In this document: positions 24,805 through 38,366 of the stretch, one piece after another
Layout of the letters: every line of letters begins with the position of its first letter
Position numbering within the stretch: the stretch's first letter is position 1
NCBI RefSeq assembly: GCF_000189635.1
Contig: NW_002476413.1
Coordinates: forward strand, 620,001-684,000
Length of the DNA: 64,000 nucleotides
From: Tetrahymena thermophila SB210
Taxonomy: Eukaryota > Ciliophora > Oligohymenophorea > Hymenostomatida > Tetrahymenidae
Direction: 5' to 3'
The notes under the pieces: model-generated
What the model was told of the DNA's origin: nothing
Database searches by the model: none
The model's input: only the letters and a program-made list of their open reading frames with translations
Program-made: the position numbers and the translations under genes

Positions 24805-25990
24805 ACTTTAATATTAACTTCCAAAAATATTTCTTTTTTACAACTTATGAATACAAAATCTTCTTTTGTTTTATATAAATTAGAATTTTAGCTTTTTTAA
24901 TGTTGAGAAATTAAAATATTTAAAGAAATGAGAGATATTAAAAAAAGACAAAATGCTATTAAAAAATAACAAAATCAATAAAAAATAAATAAATCAATCA
25001 ATCAATCAAACAAAATAAGAAGGATAAGATTTATAAATTGATTGTAAAATAAAACAGTTTTTAAAATTCCTCAAAAACTAATTTAAATTGAATTGATAAT
25101 AAATAATAATAACTTAATTTTGTAGTGTATATTTAATATTATATCAAAATAAGCAAATCTATTTTGGAAACAAAGTAGATTAAGATTAAATTAATCCTTT
25201 TAGCAGATACTAACTTAAATATTAACCCCAAAAAAAAAATTTTTTTAACTATTAATGAATACAAAATCTTATTTTATTTTACATAAATTTAGAATTTTAT
25301 TTTTAAAATATTGATGAATTAAAATTTTTAATAAAATGAGAAATAAAATTCAAAAAAATAAGAAATAGTATTAAAAAATAACCAAATCAATCCAAAATAA
25401 TAGAATAAGAAGGATAATATAAATAAATTGATTGAGAAATAAAACAGTTTTTAAAATTCCTCAAAAAATGATTTAAATTAAATTGTTAAATAATAAATAA
25501 TAATAACTTAATTTTGTAGTGTATACTTAATATTACATCAAAATAAGCAAATCAATTTTGCAAGCAAAGTTGATTAAGATTAAATTAATTCTTTATTAAA
25601 TATTAACTCCAGAAAATATTTCTTTTTTTACTGCTAACTAATACAAAATCTTATATCATTATATCATTCATTTTACATAAATAAATTTAGAGCTTTAGCT
25701 TTTTTCAATATTGAGAAATTAAAATAATTAATAAAATGAGAAATAAAATTCAAAAAAATAGGAAATGCTATTAAAAAATAACAAATCAATCAAAAAAAGT
25801 AAGAAAAATAAGATTAATTGAGAAATAAAACAGTTTTTGAGATTTGTTAAAAATTAATTTAGATTTATTTGTTAATAAAAATATTAAATAATAATAACCT
25901 AATTTTGTTGTGTATGTTTAATATTATATCAAGATAAGCAAATCTAATTTGCAAACCAAGTAGATTAAGATTAAATTAATTCTTTTAGCC
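24805..25990. repeat. Three degenerate direct copies of a ~400-bp unit
   Basis: The same order of landmarks recurs three times at about 400-bp spacing: an ATTAAC..CCA-AAAATATTT motif, then GAATACAAAATCTT (or ACTAATACAAAATC), then GAGAAATAAAACAGTTTTT, then TTAATTTTGTAGTGTAT, and finally AAGATTAAATTAAT. Copies run roughly 24805-25200, 25205-25600 and 25605-25990. They differ by many point changes and small indels, so the amplification is not recent. No open frame, terminal repeats or target duplication are evident. The array ends about 125 bases before the TPR gene. Confidence 0.75.
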
Positions 25991-26114
25991 GCTACCAATT
26001 CATTAAGAAAATAAATGTAGCTAAACTGTTTTAAGCTAGAGACACTTCGCTTACAATGAGTTAAAAATGCTTTAGATGGTCCCTAAATAATGTTTTTTCA
26101 ACGCAAGTTTTTCA

Positions 26115-26909
26115 ATGATAAATCTTAAAGATGTGGAAAAACTTATCTCTTAGTAAAAATTTGATGAAGCAATTTAACTTTGTAATAAGGCACTAGGACT
26201 GCTTCCTCATAATAATGAGCCTCAAAAGTAGTGGGAAACAGATCTTATTTATAAATTAAATTTTCATACTGGAGTAGCTTATCAAAATAGCTAGAGATAT
26301 TAATAAGCCATAGAAGCTTATTAAAAAGCTTTAAAGTACTAACCATAGGATATATGCATTCATTTGAACATAGCAATATGCTACTATGGATTAAATTAAT
26401 TATAAAATTCACTTTAATTTGTCGATTCTGGTTTATAGATTCATGATGATAATTATCAAATTCGTGAATAATTACAAATTTTGAAGTATAGCATATTCAA
26501 AAATAATAAATAGTTTTAGGAATGTTAAGAATTACTTAAAACTTTATTTGAAAATAATTAGCTTACTTAAGAAAGTTTATTAAACGAGTATCTTGAATAT
26601 CTTTATAATGCAAAGGATTATAATTAATTATTACTTGTCCTAGATGCTAAGGCTAAACTATTTCCTAAATCTATTTAGTAATGTATGAAAAACAAACTTA
26701 TCGTATATTTATAATCATAGGACTATAATCGAGCATTACTAAAAACTGAGGAATATATATAGAAATATCCAAATGATTCCAGTGTTTTAACTGTTAAGAT
26801 ATAGAGTCTTTTAATGCTTGGAAGAAGGCCAGAAGCAAAACAATTTTATCAAGAATCTTTAGTAAAATTTCCAAATGAAAGAGTATTGCTTAATACTAAA
26901 ATTGCTTGA
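26115..26909 (+). CDS. TPR-repeat protein (264 aa), single exon
   Basis: One uninterrupted frame of 265 codons runs from ATG 26115 to TGA 26907-26909, with about 40 TAA/TAG Gln codons. It is built from tetratricopeptide-type helix pairs: FDEAIQLCNKALGLLP (residues about 18-33), YQQAIEAYQKALKYQP (about 65-80), then further degenerate units through YNRALLKTEEYIQKYP and a last one at RRPEAKQFYQESLVKFP. The final unit lies almost at the C-terminus. TPR proteins are adaptors that hold partner peptides; the partner cannot be named. No membrane or signal sequence is present. There is no intron, unlike most neighbours. It lies just downstream of the 400-bp repeat array, which must contain or border its promoter. 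Confidence 0.85.
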
Positions 26910-28597
26910 AAAATGAATAGAAATATAATTGATAAATATTATTATTTTAAATTTTTTATGTAACTTTATATTTTAGTAAGTAAAAATTATTTCTATTACA
27001 TTAGATAAAATATTCTTTTTTATTTATATGTTCTTTGATTTCAAAAATTAAATGAAAAATATTAATTCAGTAAATTATCTACACGTTTAAATATTTCAAA
27101 AGTGTTTTAATTCTTTTAAAAACAACATTTTAAAGCCAATTTTTTTATAAAATAAAATGTTTTCTTAATTATTTAATAACGAAGTAATTCAAAAATAAAG
27201 TTAGTTATTCATTAAAATATTGAAGATTTAACACTAAAAGAATTAGTTAAGTATAAATTAATTTAATTCATCATTTAGTTCATACTTGATTAATACAGTG
27301 AATTTAAAGATTAAATAAATATTTTAAGGAAATTAAGAATGCAAAAAAATTTCTTAGAATTAAGAACTAATGTAAATATTGATTGAATGATTTTTAAGTT
27401 TACATTCAACTCTAGAATCGATATAGAATAGACAAAAAAGAAGAGTCTATAAGTAAATCTAAGAAATAAAATGTCATATTAGCCAAACTTACCTTTATAA
27501 TGTAAATAAAATAAGATATAGGAGAATGAAATTATTAAATTAATAATATATATTTTATATTATTCTTAAGTATTAATAAAATATTATATATTGTTTATTA
27601 TATGCTCTAAGTATTAATTGATTTTCATTATAATTAGCTCTTATAATCAAGACAACGTGATTATTTTATTTATGTTTATTTTTTATCAAAAATGAAATGC
27701 TAAATTACTTCTTTTTATTATCATTATAGCTTTAAATTTTTACACAAAATGAAAAGTTATTTAGGGATTTAAAAAAATGATGAGTGGTAAATTATAAAAT
27801 GTAGAATTTAATTCTTTTTAAAATTACATTTTTGTATTTAAAAATAAAAATTATTGTTATTATTAATTTTTAGTAAAATTTTGTAATTGAGTTAGTTAGT
27901 TGCTTTATCTTTGTTTTTATACTCTAATATTTCTATATTAATTTATTCAAAATACTGGAAAGTATTACTAGTATAACTAACTATCTGTCAAAGGGTAAAA
28001 TTAATTGAATAATAATTCAAATGCTATTTTTGAAAAATAATAAAAAAAAAACAATATATATACTGAAAATCAGCAAAAAATGGATATAAATATACTTTTA
28101 TTGGATTATTTCAAGGGTTAAATACTTTTTTAAAAGTTTAAGCATTTTAATAATTTACTAATATTATGTCTTTATGAAAATAAAGTTCAAATTGAATAAT
28201 TATTTTGTTATATCTAAGATATATTAAGACTAGAACCAACTAATAAAAATTAATTTCAATGAGGTCATTTATACTTTTTAACTATAACACAAATAGAATT
28301 TTTTAGAGTAAAAGTTATACTTGAATAATAAATAACTTGTATGGATTTTGCTTATCTATCTATAATAAAAAAAGCCAAAGTTAGTTACTGTCCACATACT
28401 TTTGATACCTGTGTGCTTTTAAATTAAAATTTTATCTGAGCTAATTTAGCTCTATTTTCATAATACATTTCTAAATAATCTTATATTAAATATTATCGCT
28501 TTCTGCTAATTAATTTTCATCCATTAAAAGGAGTGCTAAAATTTACAAATATTTATAAAAAATTAATTTAATAAAATCTCTATAAAAAAAAATACTT
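26910..28597. other. AT-rich intergenic region
   Basis: About 1.7 kb with no frame showing sustained codon structure. Short direct repeats and A/T tracts only; the promoter of the metalloprotease gene should lie at the right end. Confidence 0.6.
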
Positions 28598-30163
28598 ATG
28601 AATAACAAAAAACTATTTTTGATTTTTGCCCTTGCAATAATTCAATTAGCTTGCTTTTACGCCCACTAAGAAGATGTGTTCGATGAATCTCTATTTCCTA
28701 CTATCGACACCACTGACTTTAGTGAAGAAGGTAGAAACCTATAACAAGCCTAAGAAAGACCTTTCAAAATAACTTATGATATTAGTTATTTCAACTCATT
28801 GAAAGATAATCCAAGTGATGTACTTTTCAAATAAAAAGTAGAACAAGTCATGAAAATTTCTGTTGATTACTTCTCTAACTTGTTGAAGTTTATTCCTCGT
28901 GGTAAAGGATAAATGAAGTGGACACTTGAAAGACTCATTTGTGGTGGTGGAAATTTGCTTGCTAGAATTCCTGAATAAGACAAAACCGAGGACAAAGATT
29001 CTGATTTACACATCTACCTAGTTTATGTCAATGAACCTCTTTAAGAATATGTTGCTTATGCTGGCATATGCAGAGAACTTCCTGGATCAGGCACAACCCA
29101 TGCTTAGATCACTTTTAATCAAGCTTGGTTTAACAAATAAGATCTATCTAATCATAAGATTTTTTTGAATATGTAAGGATCAGTTTTTCATGAAATAATT
29201 CATGTTTTAGGATTCACAGAAAAATCATACTCTAACTGGATTGACAGTACTACTAAATAAAATCATAAAAAAGTCACTATCTAATAAATAGTAAGAGGCT
29301 ACAAAGTTAAGTTTATTCAAACCCCTTACGTAAAGAAGGCTGCTTAAGAATTCTTTGGATGCCCAACTCTTCCTGGTATGCCTTTAGAAAATCAAGGTTC
29401 AGCTGGCTCTGCTGGTTCTCACTGGGAATCTACTGTAGTAAGTGATGAAATTATGAAATCTACAGTTATTAAAACTAACTTCTACTTAAGTGTTTTCACT
29501 ATAGCCCTCCTTAAAGATACTGGCTTTTACAGCTAAGTAAATGATAGCATGGCTGACCAATATTTCTATGGTAAAGATGCTGGCTGCGATTTTGTTTTAT
29601 AAGAATGCAATTCAACTAATAACAAAAATGAATTTTGTAGTAAAGAATCTGAAAAACCTGAAAACTAGTGCGATTTTTATGGTAATGGAGTCTCTAACTG
29701 TGAATCTGGAAAATTTTTAGATAATAATTGTATGCAACGTGTTGTTGATGACAGAGGCTATTGCTTTGATCCTGTTAAAAATTCTAAAAGCTCTACATTA
29801 TATACTAATTACTATGGTCAATATTTTGGTGAAAACTCCAAGTGTTTTATGTCTACATTAGTACAAAAGATTGTTGGATCAACATATGAATTATAAGGAT
29901 CTTGTTACAAGTATGAATGCATAGAATAAAGTAATATGCTAAAAGTGTGGGTAGGAAACGAATCTGCAATTTGCAGTAAAAACGGAGAAAAGCTAACATT
30001 TAATAAATATAATGGATATCTTTTGTGTCCTGAAAAGATAGATTAATTTTGTCAATTTAAAAAGTTTTGCCCAAATTACTGTTCTAGCAATGGTTATTGC
30101 CTAAATGGTAATTGCGTATGCTTAAAAGGATATTCAGGCAAATCTTGCGAAAAATAAAATTGA
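28598..30163 (+). CDS. Secreted leishmanolysin-like (M8) metalloprotease with EGF-like tail
   Basis: A single exon of 522 codons (521 aa). Residues 1-24 form a signal peptide (Lys-rich start, then LFLIFALAIIQLACFYA). The zinc site is HEIIHVLGF at residues 198-206, the third ligand is His275 in the M8-typical GSHWES, and the Met-turn is EIM at about 284-286, so the catalytic set is complete. A Cys-rich region follows from about residue 330. The C-terminus carries an EGF-like module (CSSNGYCLNGNCVCLKGY...C). Leishmanolysin-type proteases cleave surface or secreted proteins; the family is greatly expanded in Tetrahymena. No C-terminal membrane anchor is visible, so it is probably secreted or lysosomal. 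A 39-bp tandem repeat starts about 440 bases downstream. Confidence 0.9.
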
Positions 30164-30599
30164 TAGAAATTTTAAATTAAAATATCTACTTATCTGTTGT
30201 TTTTTTTGAAAGGATTTTATTTGTTTTAATTTTAATTGTTGTTTGTTTTCTATTAAAATAATTCTTAAAATAAATTTTATATATTTTATTCTTCAAATTT
30301 GTATCATCAAAAGAAGGGTTTAATATAAATTATAAAAATTTGATAATGTGTACTGTATGTCATCCATCTTTATTATAAAATTTTTTGAAAAATCGACTTT
30401 GACTCAACTTAGAAAACAAATCTTAATTCAAATAATTTTATAAAATGAGTTTTTAGATTTTAATTAAATAGACAATAAATAGTTAATGATAATGCAATTT
30501 AAATAAAAAAACAATTTAAAATATTTATTTTATAGATAAATATTAACATTTTTAAACCTCTTAAATTACTTCTAATTTATCTTAATTTTTTTTGATCTA

Positions 30600-30772
30600 T
30601 TAAAAAATAAATAAATATTTTTTGATTGATACAAAATTATAAAAAATAAATAAATATTTTTTGATTGATACAAAATTATAAAAAATAAATAAATATTTTT
30701 TGATTGATACAAAATTATAAAAAATAAATAAATATTTTTTGATTGATACAAAATTATAAAAAATAAATAAAT
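30600..30772. repeat. 39-bp tandem repeat, about 4.4 copies
   Basis: The word GATTGATACAAAATTAT recurs exactly 39 bases apart at 30624, 30663, 30702 and 30741, separated by an A/T spacer with AAATAAATAAATATTTTTT. Units are virtually identical, so the expansion is recent. Minus-strand frames across it simply repeat a 13-residue word and are not genes. Confidence 0.95.
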
Positions 30773-31865
30773 TAATATTCGTTTCAATTATTATTGTTTT
30801 AAAAAAAAAAACTAGATAATTAAAAACCTTCATGAAATTTAAATCTAGATTATTGATTTTAATTTAAGACATAAGACTATGTTACTTAAATAAAACTTAA
30901 TTTATTCTCAATTTTTTATCGTCTAAAAACTATAATGTAAATAAATAACATGATAATTTTTTTGAAAAACTACACAATTGCAAGTAAGATATTAAAAAAG
31001 TTATTTTTTTATTCATAAGATTTACTTTCAAATAAGCAATTTTTAAGTTTATTGTGAACTTTGTTAATAATTCAATACATACTTTAAGCGTTTTTTATTT
31101 TTAATCCTTACTTTTATTCTACAAAAATTTTTTAATAATTTACAAGGTCAAAAATTTGAAGAAGATCTCAAAAATAGACGAAGATATGACGAATTGGAAA
31201 TCTTTCTTGCTTTTAATTATCCACTTAATTCATAATTTATTTTAATTAAAAATTGGCTAGTAAGTTTTATTAGACTAATAACTTTTTTATCAATTCATTT
31301 CAATTTAAGTAAACTTCTGAAATAAATGGTGTTAAATCTAAAGATCTCAGGAGTATTTTATTACTTTAATCAACAAAATATTATTGTTACCAATACCAAA
31401 GAGTATTTAAGATGGTGGAATAGGCATTATAGTTTTAGATAATTTATTTGATAAATATTAATAAATGTAGATAGATTCCAATTAAAAAAAATAAAGATAT
31501 AATTATTCATAATATAAAATTGATGTGATTTTATCTAACTTACAAGTAAAATAAAATTTTGGTTTTTAACTTGTAAATTAATTACCTGTTTGTTTCAAAA
31601 ATTAATTTCAAATTACAATTTTTAAATTACTTCCAAAAAGTTAAAATAGTTTTCATTTCTTTTTTTATTATTCTTTTAATCACATTTTACATATCCAAAG
31701 TCATTTATAAAATAGCAAATACCTTACTTAATTCAAGTCTAAAAATTTTTCTAAAGTCTCGAATCATCAAAATTTACATATATATTTTTAGTCAATTTAA
31801 TTTAGGAATTAATTTTATAATCTGAAAAATAGCATAATATTAATAATGACCTCACCCATTCTCTG

Positions 31866-32261
31866 ATGATTAAAAAAAGAAAAGCCATATTTCGAGTATT
31901 GAAAAAAATGAACACCTTTCTTAAACCCATTAATAGCCTCTATAAACAACGTTTTAAGATATTTATCTTTAGATATTATATATAGATCATAACACTTTAA
32001 ATGTTTATCAAATTAGATATCCAAAGGTTTAAATAAATCCTTCTGTTACTGATTGTTATATACTTAAAAAGAATTATTAAAATTTTAAACTATTATTATT
32101 AGTTATTTGATTTGGGTGATATTTTTAATATTGTTATGCAAATATTTATGTCAATTTAAAGAGTTTGTTTTCTATAAATTATAACATTTCATTATAGAAT
32201 AGCAATATATATTTATGATATGAATCAACAGTATAAATTTGTTTTTTTTTTAAACAAATGA
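31866..32261 (+). CDS. Doubtful open frame (131 codons)
   Basis: A TGA-free plus-strand frame starts with ATG ATT AAA AAA AGA (MIKKRKAIFRVLKKMN) and ends at TGA 32259-32261. The first 45 residues are basic and protein-like; the rest is Ile/Tyr/Leu-rich, as expected of translated AT-rich DNA. No motif is recognised. It could be an exon of the frame at 32794, a short gene, or chance. I include it only because the first part has biased composition. Confidence 0.2.
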
Positions 32262-32793
32262 ATATCTAATGAAATACGCTGGCTTTATTTTAGTTGTTTA
32301 TTTCTTTACTTACTTACTAGCACTGAAAATATTTGAAATTTTTGTTTGAATAAATGGGGGAAATTATAAAGATTCCTCGAGTTTAAATGCAGGAAAATTT
32401 GGATAAATTATGGAAATAACTTCAAAAATATTGTTTAATTCAAATTGTAAAGAGATAATTTTAATTTTTAAATAACTTCCTAAAAATTTGGTGTTTAATA
32501 ATTTGGTTTTGAGATTAGATAGATAGATATATTATCATTAATATAGATAGTTAATTAGATAAATAGATAGATAGACAGATACAATTTTAGATGATAGACT
32601 GTAGTCAATGCTAGCATCTAGAAAAATATATAAGCTCAATATTACTTTTTGAGAATGTTTCACCATTAGTAAACAAACAAAATAATAGGTAATGTGCTAT
32701 CACTTATAAATTTAGCTTTGAAACACAACAATTAAACAGAGAGTATTCATTTTTATAAATAAATTATTATACTTACTACATTTTTAGAGACAA

Positions 32794-33573
32794 ATGTCAA
32801 TTATTTCAAAAAATTAATCTTCTTATTTGTAGTATTTATGTTTGCATCCAAGTTACTAATATCATTTTATTTTATCTGAAACTAGGTATTATCTCACTTA
32901 AAAAAGTTCTTTTACAGATACTTAAGTGTTTACAACGATATATATTCATGTTTCTAGTTTACAAAATGAAAGAATGTAAATAGAATTTATAAGAATTAAG
33001 AGCTATACTAAATGCAATAATTTAATTATTTTGTATTACATTGAAATTGATTAATCTGAATTAAGGTAAGGGAATCAATTTCTCTCTAGTTCATCTTAAA
33101 TAATTCAAAATCATACAATAAGACATAGAAGAATCGAATTAATATTTGACTCAAAGAGTGATTACATTAATTAGATATCTTTTATTAACAAGAGTCGAAG
33201 TATATTTTTTGAAATATTTAAAAATCTATTAAATGTCTAAAATATGAGATTCTCTTTTCTTACTTTTTTGTTCTACAAATTAAATGCATATTCAGAAGGT
33301 TGGTACATTAGCCTTAAAAGCACAGAAAAAACACAAAAATATGTTTTTTTTTAAATGCTAAGCCAGGGAATTAAATAATTTTATTTGAACATTCATTAAT
33401 TTTATTAAGGAGCATATATATTTCTACATACATGCAAATATATATATATACCTTCATTTTAATAGTTAGTTAGTTAGTAAGTTATCTTTATAACCTAACT
33501 AAAATCTGTAATAATATGCTAAAAAATATAAATTTGTGATTCATTCCCTAATCGACTATGTAGCACTGGTTGA
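32794..33573 (+). CDS. Possible unknown protein (up to 259 aa)
   Basis: From ATG 32794 (MSIISKNQSSYLQYLCL) the frame stays open for 260 codons to TGA 33571-33573, with many TAA/TAG Gln codons. Residues about 20-185 look like a folded protein (TQVFTTIYIHVSS, ERMQIEFIRIKSY, HTIRHRRIELIFDSKSDY), with beta-strand-like alternation. After about residue 185 the frame crosses TATATATA and TTAGTTAG simple repeats, so the true C-terminus, or a splice site, may be earlier. No family was recognised. Confidence 0.4.
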
Positions 33574-33885
33574 AACAGTTAAATCAGCACCAGTTCTGCT
33601 AGTCCAAATAATGATTTTGATAGTTTAATTTTTAGTTATTTCATTTTTCATTTTTGTAAGTCAAGGATAAGATAAGTAATTACTAGTTAAATATTGAAAT
33701 TACCTGAGTAAAATAATAATAAAATCATTGAAATAAAAAGGAGTAATAAGACTCTTTGCCGCTTAAATTGTTAAAGACAGCTCCTTAAAAAAATACTGGA
33801 GTAATTGAATAAAGAAAATAATTTAAATTTAACCAAATAAAATTAATTAACTCAATAAACAAAAAAAAAAAACAAATATTAATTA

Positions 33886-34443
33886 ATGATTTCAACTTAA
33901 TCACTATCTCCCATACCCACTTAATATAATCTCTTGGATATGTTTTTGGAAATTGTTAACAGCAGCTAAGACTCTCTTTCCATGAGCTAAGAATCAGAAG
34001 ATTACCCTTAAAACGAAATAAAGATTGAGGCTGTAGAAAACTATTCTAAAGTTAAAAAATCTAATATAATAAAGAATATACTAAAATCCTTTCAAAGATA
34101 TATAGAAAATACTAGTTCTATTGAGCAAGAAGAGTTGTGCTTGGCTTTTAAAAAAAGATATGACTTCTCCCAACTCAAGAAACTTGTTACAAGAAACTTT
34201 AAAACCTTTGGAAAGAGATGGAATATGAAATTGAAACACTTAATTGACTAATGCTCGTACAAAGAGCTCTTTTAGTATTACTTGGAGTATAAGTCTTGTG
34301 AGTGGCTGAATTCAAGCAAAGTCTAAAATAAAGAAGACCATAAAGTAGTTATTAATTTTATCGTTCAAGCTCTTAAAAATCCAGAATACAGAAATGAAAT
34401 CAAGTTCTACAAAAAAATAAAATCAATTACTTCAGATTTATGA
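33886..34443 (+). CDS. Unknown protein (185 aa), single exon
   Basis: One exon from ATG 33886 to TGA 34441. It begins MISTQSLSPIPTQYNLLDMF; the first 60 residues are acidic and Ser/Gln-rich. From about residue 65 to the end it is a basic, helix-rich segment with regular Lys/aromatic spacing (RYDFSQLKKLVTRNFKTFGK, then WNMKLKHLIDQ and LFQYYLEYKSCEWL). Codons are clean and less AT-rich than the flanks. No signal peptide, membrane helix or known domain. The composition suggests a small regulatory or nucleic-acid-associated protein, but this is only a guess. Confidence 0.7.
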
Positions 34444-37400
34444 TTTTTATCATTAAAATAAAAGTAAGAATATTAAATAAAACAAAATAATATTTTAAAA
34501 AGACTCATTTACTAATCAAATCAAATCAAATAAAATACACTCTCTAATCTTAGATTAAATTTTGAAATAATCAAACAAACAAACAAACAATCAAAGAAAG
34601 AAATATTTATTACTCATTATATTCAATAAATTACTTGAATTTTCTATCTATAAAAATAAAAAAATGCAAATAAAATATAAATTATATATAAATATATACA
34701 ATAAACAGTATGAATGTATTATATAGAATCAATACTATTGCTTAAGTTATTTATTAAATTCACAAAAATTTAAATCTATCATACTATTTCATATGGTTTT
34801 TCAATTAATTATTATTTCATTTAAATTTGTTTGTTTGTAAGTAAATTCATTCAGAAATTAAGAATCGATCAGTAGTTAATTGATTTTAACTACCTTGAAA
34901 TTTGTATATTATTTTAATTGGTTCTGAATAATTCTGCTCTCAAACTCTAATAAAATTTGTTAATTAAAAATAATAGAAAATATATATTTATTTATTAGTA
35001 AGTAATCTATTTAATAAAATTTATCACAGTAACTTGCAGGGCAGGCGGGCCTCATTCATAGCTAAACAAATAACTCATTAAATTGTTACTTACCATATTG
35101 TAAATTATAATAGCTTTATACACAAATAATTTAATAATACATATGGCAACTTCATTATTAACTTATTACCAACCAAATCCCTAAGCCATATTTTATACTA
35201 AGGAAAAATATATTGGATATTATTTATAATTTACCTGCTGAATCCCATTAAATTATTTTGCTCTGCATTCTATAGTGTAAAATAAATAGATATTTATGGA
35301 ATAATAAATTGTCTTTATGAATTAAATTATCATGATTCAAATTAGTAAAGGCAATAAAAATACTAAATTTTTTAGGATAAAGATTCTACTCTATTTAATT
35401 TTTTTAATTAAAATAACTTACATTTAAAATAATGTAAACAAAATTATTATTTAATCTATACTTGCTTTCTTGCTTGCTTCCCTGATTTATTGATTGATTA
35501 ATTGTTTATAAAGCTTGAATTGTATTTTACTATATTTCGAATATCAACTAGAAAAAACAAGTAATATATTTTTAAATCATAGAAAGATTAAAGCTAGTAA
35601 AACAGTTGAAACAAAAACTTTATTTTAAACATTACAAAAAATTTTCCTTTGTTTTTTATATAAAATTTTGTTTAAAGAACTTTAGCTTAGGCAAATATTT
35701 TTAAATTGTAGTAATGTCCAAAAAAGCTGTCCTTTGAAATAAAGTATTAATAAAAAAGTAATATATTGCTCTTTGGTTTTGAAATTGAAGCTCGAAGAAG
35801 AATTATGTGTTCTTATATTTATTAATTGATATTGGAACGGATTTTAGAATTTAAATTTGATTACAAAAATCAACTTGGATATGTTTACATTTTATTTAAT
35901 AAAATTTATAAGTTTTTTGATAATAAAATTTGAAAAATTTGTTGTTTGCTTGCTAAAAAATACTTCTAAATTATATTTTCGTTTATAATCTTTTAATCAA
36001 AAGCAAAATATTTCTATATGTATCATTAATTAATTTATTTAATCGTCTTTATGAATAAAAAGCATTGATTTTATTTATAAGTGCAAACTTTTAGTTTTAT
36101 AAAATATTTAAGCGAATAATTCAGAAAGTAAAAAAAAGAATAAACATTTTATTGTTAAATTTTATTTTGTTTAATAAAAAAATGTATTTGTTTCATTCAA
36201 TTTTTTATTTTAAAATTCTTTACCTCAATTATGTTATGATTTTAAATTCTTGTTTGTAAAGTACTAAATTTTTAAAAAGTTTTCAAATTTTTATAGAAAT
36301 TTGCAAATAATATTCAGTTAATAAAAAATAAAGGGGGTAAAAATTGATTGTTGTTGTTGTTGTTGACACATACATATTTCTCGAACAGAAATAAATTAAT
36401 TAATTAATCAATTTATCTACTCTTTATTAACTAAAGATTTAAAAAAATTAATTAATATCCCCATTTTTAAATTTAAATTTAAACTTAGAAGTAATAATGC
36501 TTTAAAGAATTTATTAAAAACTGCAACTTGCTTTCATACTTAGAAAATAATTTTTAAAAATAAAAAATTTTTCAACTTGTATGAATAATAGTAGTAAAAT
36601 AAATGATTAAGGATATACTTTAATTTAATTTTATGCTTTTTAATTAAAATAATAAGTTAAAAGATTATCTATATATGTATTTATTTATGATGTTATTTTT
36701 TAGAATATAATTTAGAAGATTGACAAATATCTTTCTTTACTAGATGTTTTTTTGATTCTAGCTTGTTAAGAATATGTTTCTATAAATAAATTTAAGCTTA
36801 TAAAATAAGTTCTAGCTTGCTTCTTTACTTATTTATAAAACAAAACTAACACAATTATACTTTAAAAGTAAGACATTTTATTTTAAAAATAAGAAAAATA
36901 TTTTATGATAATTAATCTTTAATTTACAGAAATAAATATCTTTTAATAAAATTTATTTATCTGAATATTAAGAGTAAAAAAATAAATAAATGCTAATGAT
37001 ATATAATTAATCTTAAAACTGTTGAAAATGTTTTCAAGTATGTCTTTTATTAGTTAAAAAATAAAATATTAATGCTAAAATCATGTAATTATACAAAATG
37101 AATCATGGAGTATGCACTATTAATTGACTATACGAATATCATTGTAAGATATTGTACTTTTTGTAATTTATTGTAAAATTAATTACTCTATTATTTATAA
37201 TTTAATTACTTACTTTTTTCTTGAAATATGTAACTAAATATTAGAAATTTTTAATGTTTTTCATTTTCAAAATTTATATGGATTAAATGATTAAGATAAC
37301 TAATTGTTAGAGTAGCTTAGGCAATAAATTTTAATTGATTAATTCTTACTTTCATGCTTATAAAAGTGAAAGTTTTTATCAATTTATTTAATCAAATTAT

Positions 37401-38366
37401 ATTTTATTTTAGTTTACTTTGTAAATTTAAAATCTGGGGTTTTATAGCCTCAACTAATCAATATAAAACAATAGTTAAAAGTGCTTTTTGAAAAAAGTTT
37501 AAAATACATTACTAGCTATCTGTTTGGATCTATAAATATTTTCCCAATTTTCTCCTCTAAATAGGTTAGTGATAAAAAATTTTGATATATTTTATGATTA
37601 GCAAATCCTTTACTTAAGAATTAAAAAAATTTTTAATTTTTGGAATTGGAAATAATATCTTAGTCTATAAAAATAAGTTAAAACTCTTTTTTTAAATAAT
37701 ACTTAAGAATTTTAATTAAAATAATCTAATAGCAGCACAATATAGAATTTTTTATTTTCTATATCTTAAAATAGAACATGATTAATTTAATATCAGTTTG
37801 TAATTTGGAATTCTTCTAAGTTAAGCAATTAAAGAATTTTATAAAAAGGAATAAGTAAGTAAGAAAGTATTCTGTTTGTAGTTTACTTGTATCTAAAAAA
37901 TGCTTAACATTAATATTAGATTATTAAATACTCTTTATGTATAAATTAAGCTATTTGCTATTTGCTTTTTTAATATTTTTAACAAATTATACAATCAATA
38001 TTTTCTTAAAATGTAACATTTTGAAACATCTTAAATTAGCTATATAGTACTACCTGCCCAGTTTGGGTAAATTTTTCTAGTTATCACCTCTCTATGTTGA
38101 GCTAAATTTTTTAGTTCAAAATATTCATTTTTGTTTTAATTTGAATATTTGTATCATTGAAAAACCTATCTCTTTTGAGGAAAAAATGTTTATACTAAAT
38201 CTGCTAAAAAAATAAACACATGTGGCATTGTATTTTATCAAATATAAATATTTGATTATAATATTCGTAGCTGTCTGTGACTATACCCAAATTTTTGAAT
38301 AATTTCTTTCTAAGCTATTAGAATTTTAATTTAAAGTATATTTTTTGAAGTTAATAATGATAATTT
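34444..38366. other. Large AT-rich gene desert
   Basis: About 3.9 kb without a convincing gene on either strand. It contains simple repeats (CAAACAAA near 34570, a TTG run at about 36346-36363) and one tiny G+C-rich island at 35033-35056. Nothing else is supportable. Confidence 0.55.

Noticed and set aside
30572-30833. Two minus-strand frames with a repeated 13-residue word
   Set aside because: They are translations of the 39-bp tandem repeat with no unique coding sequence.
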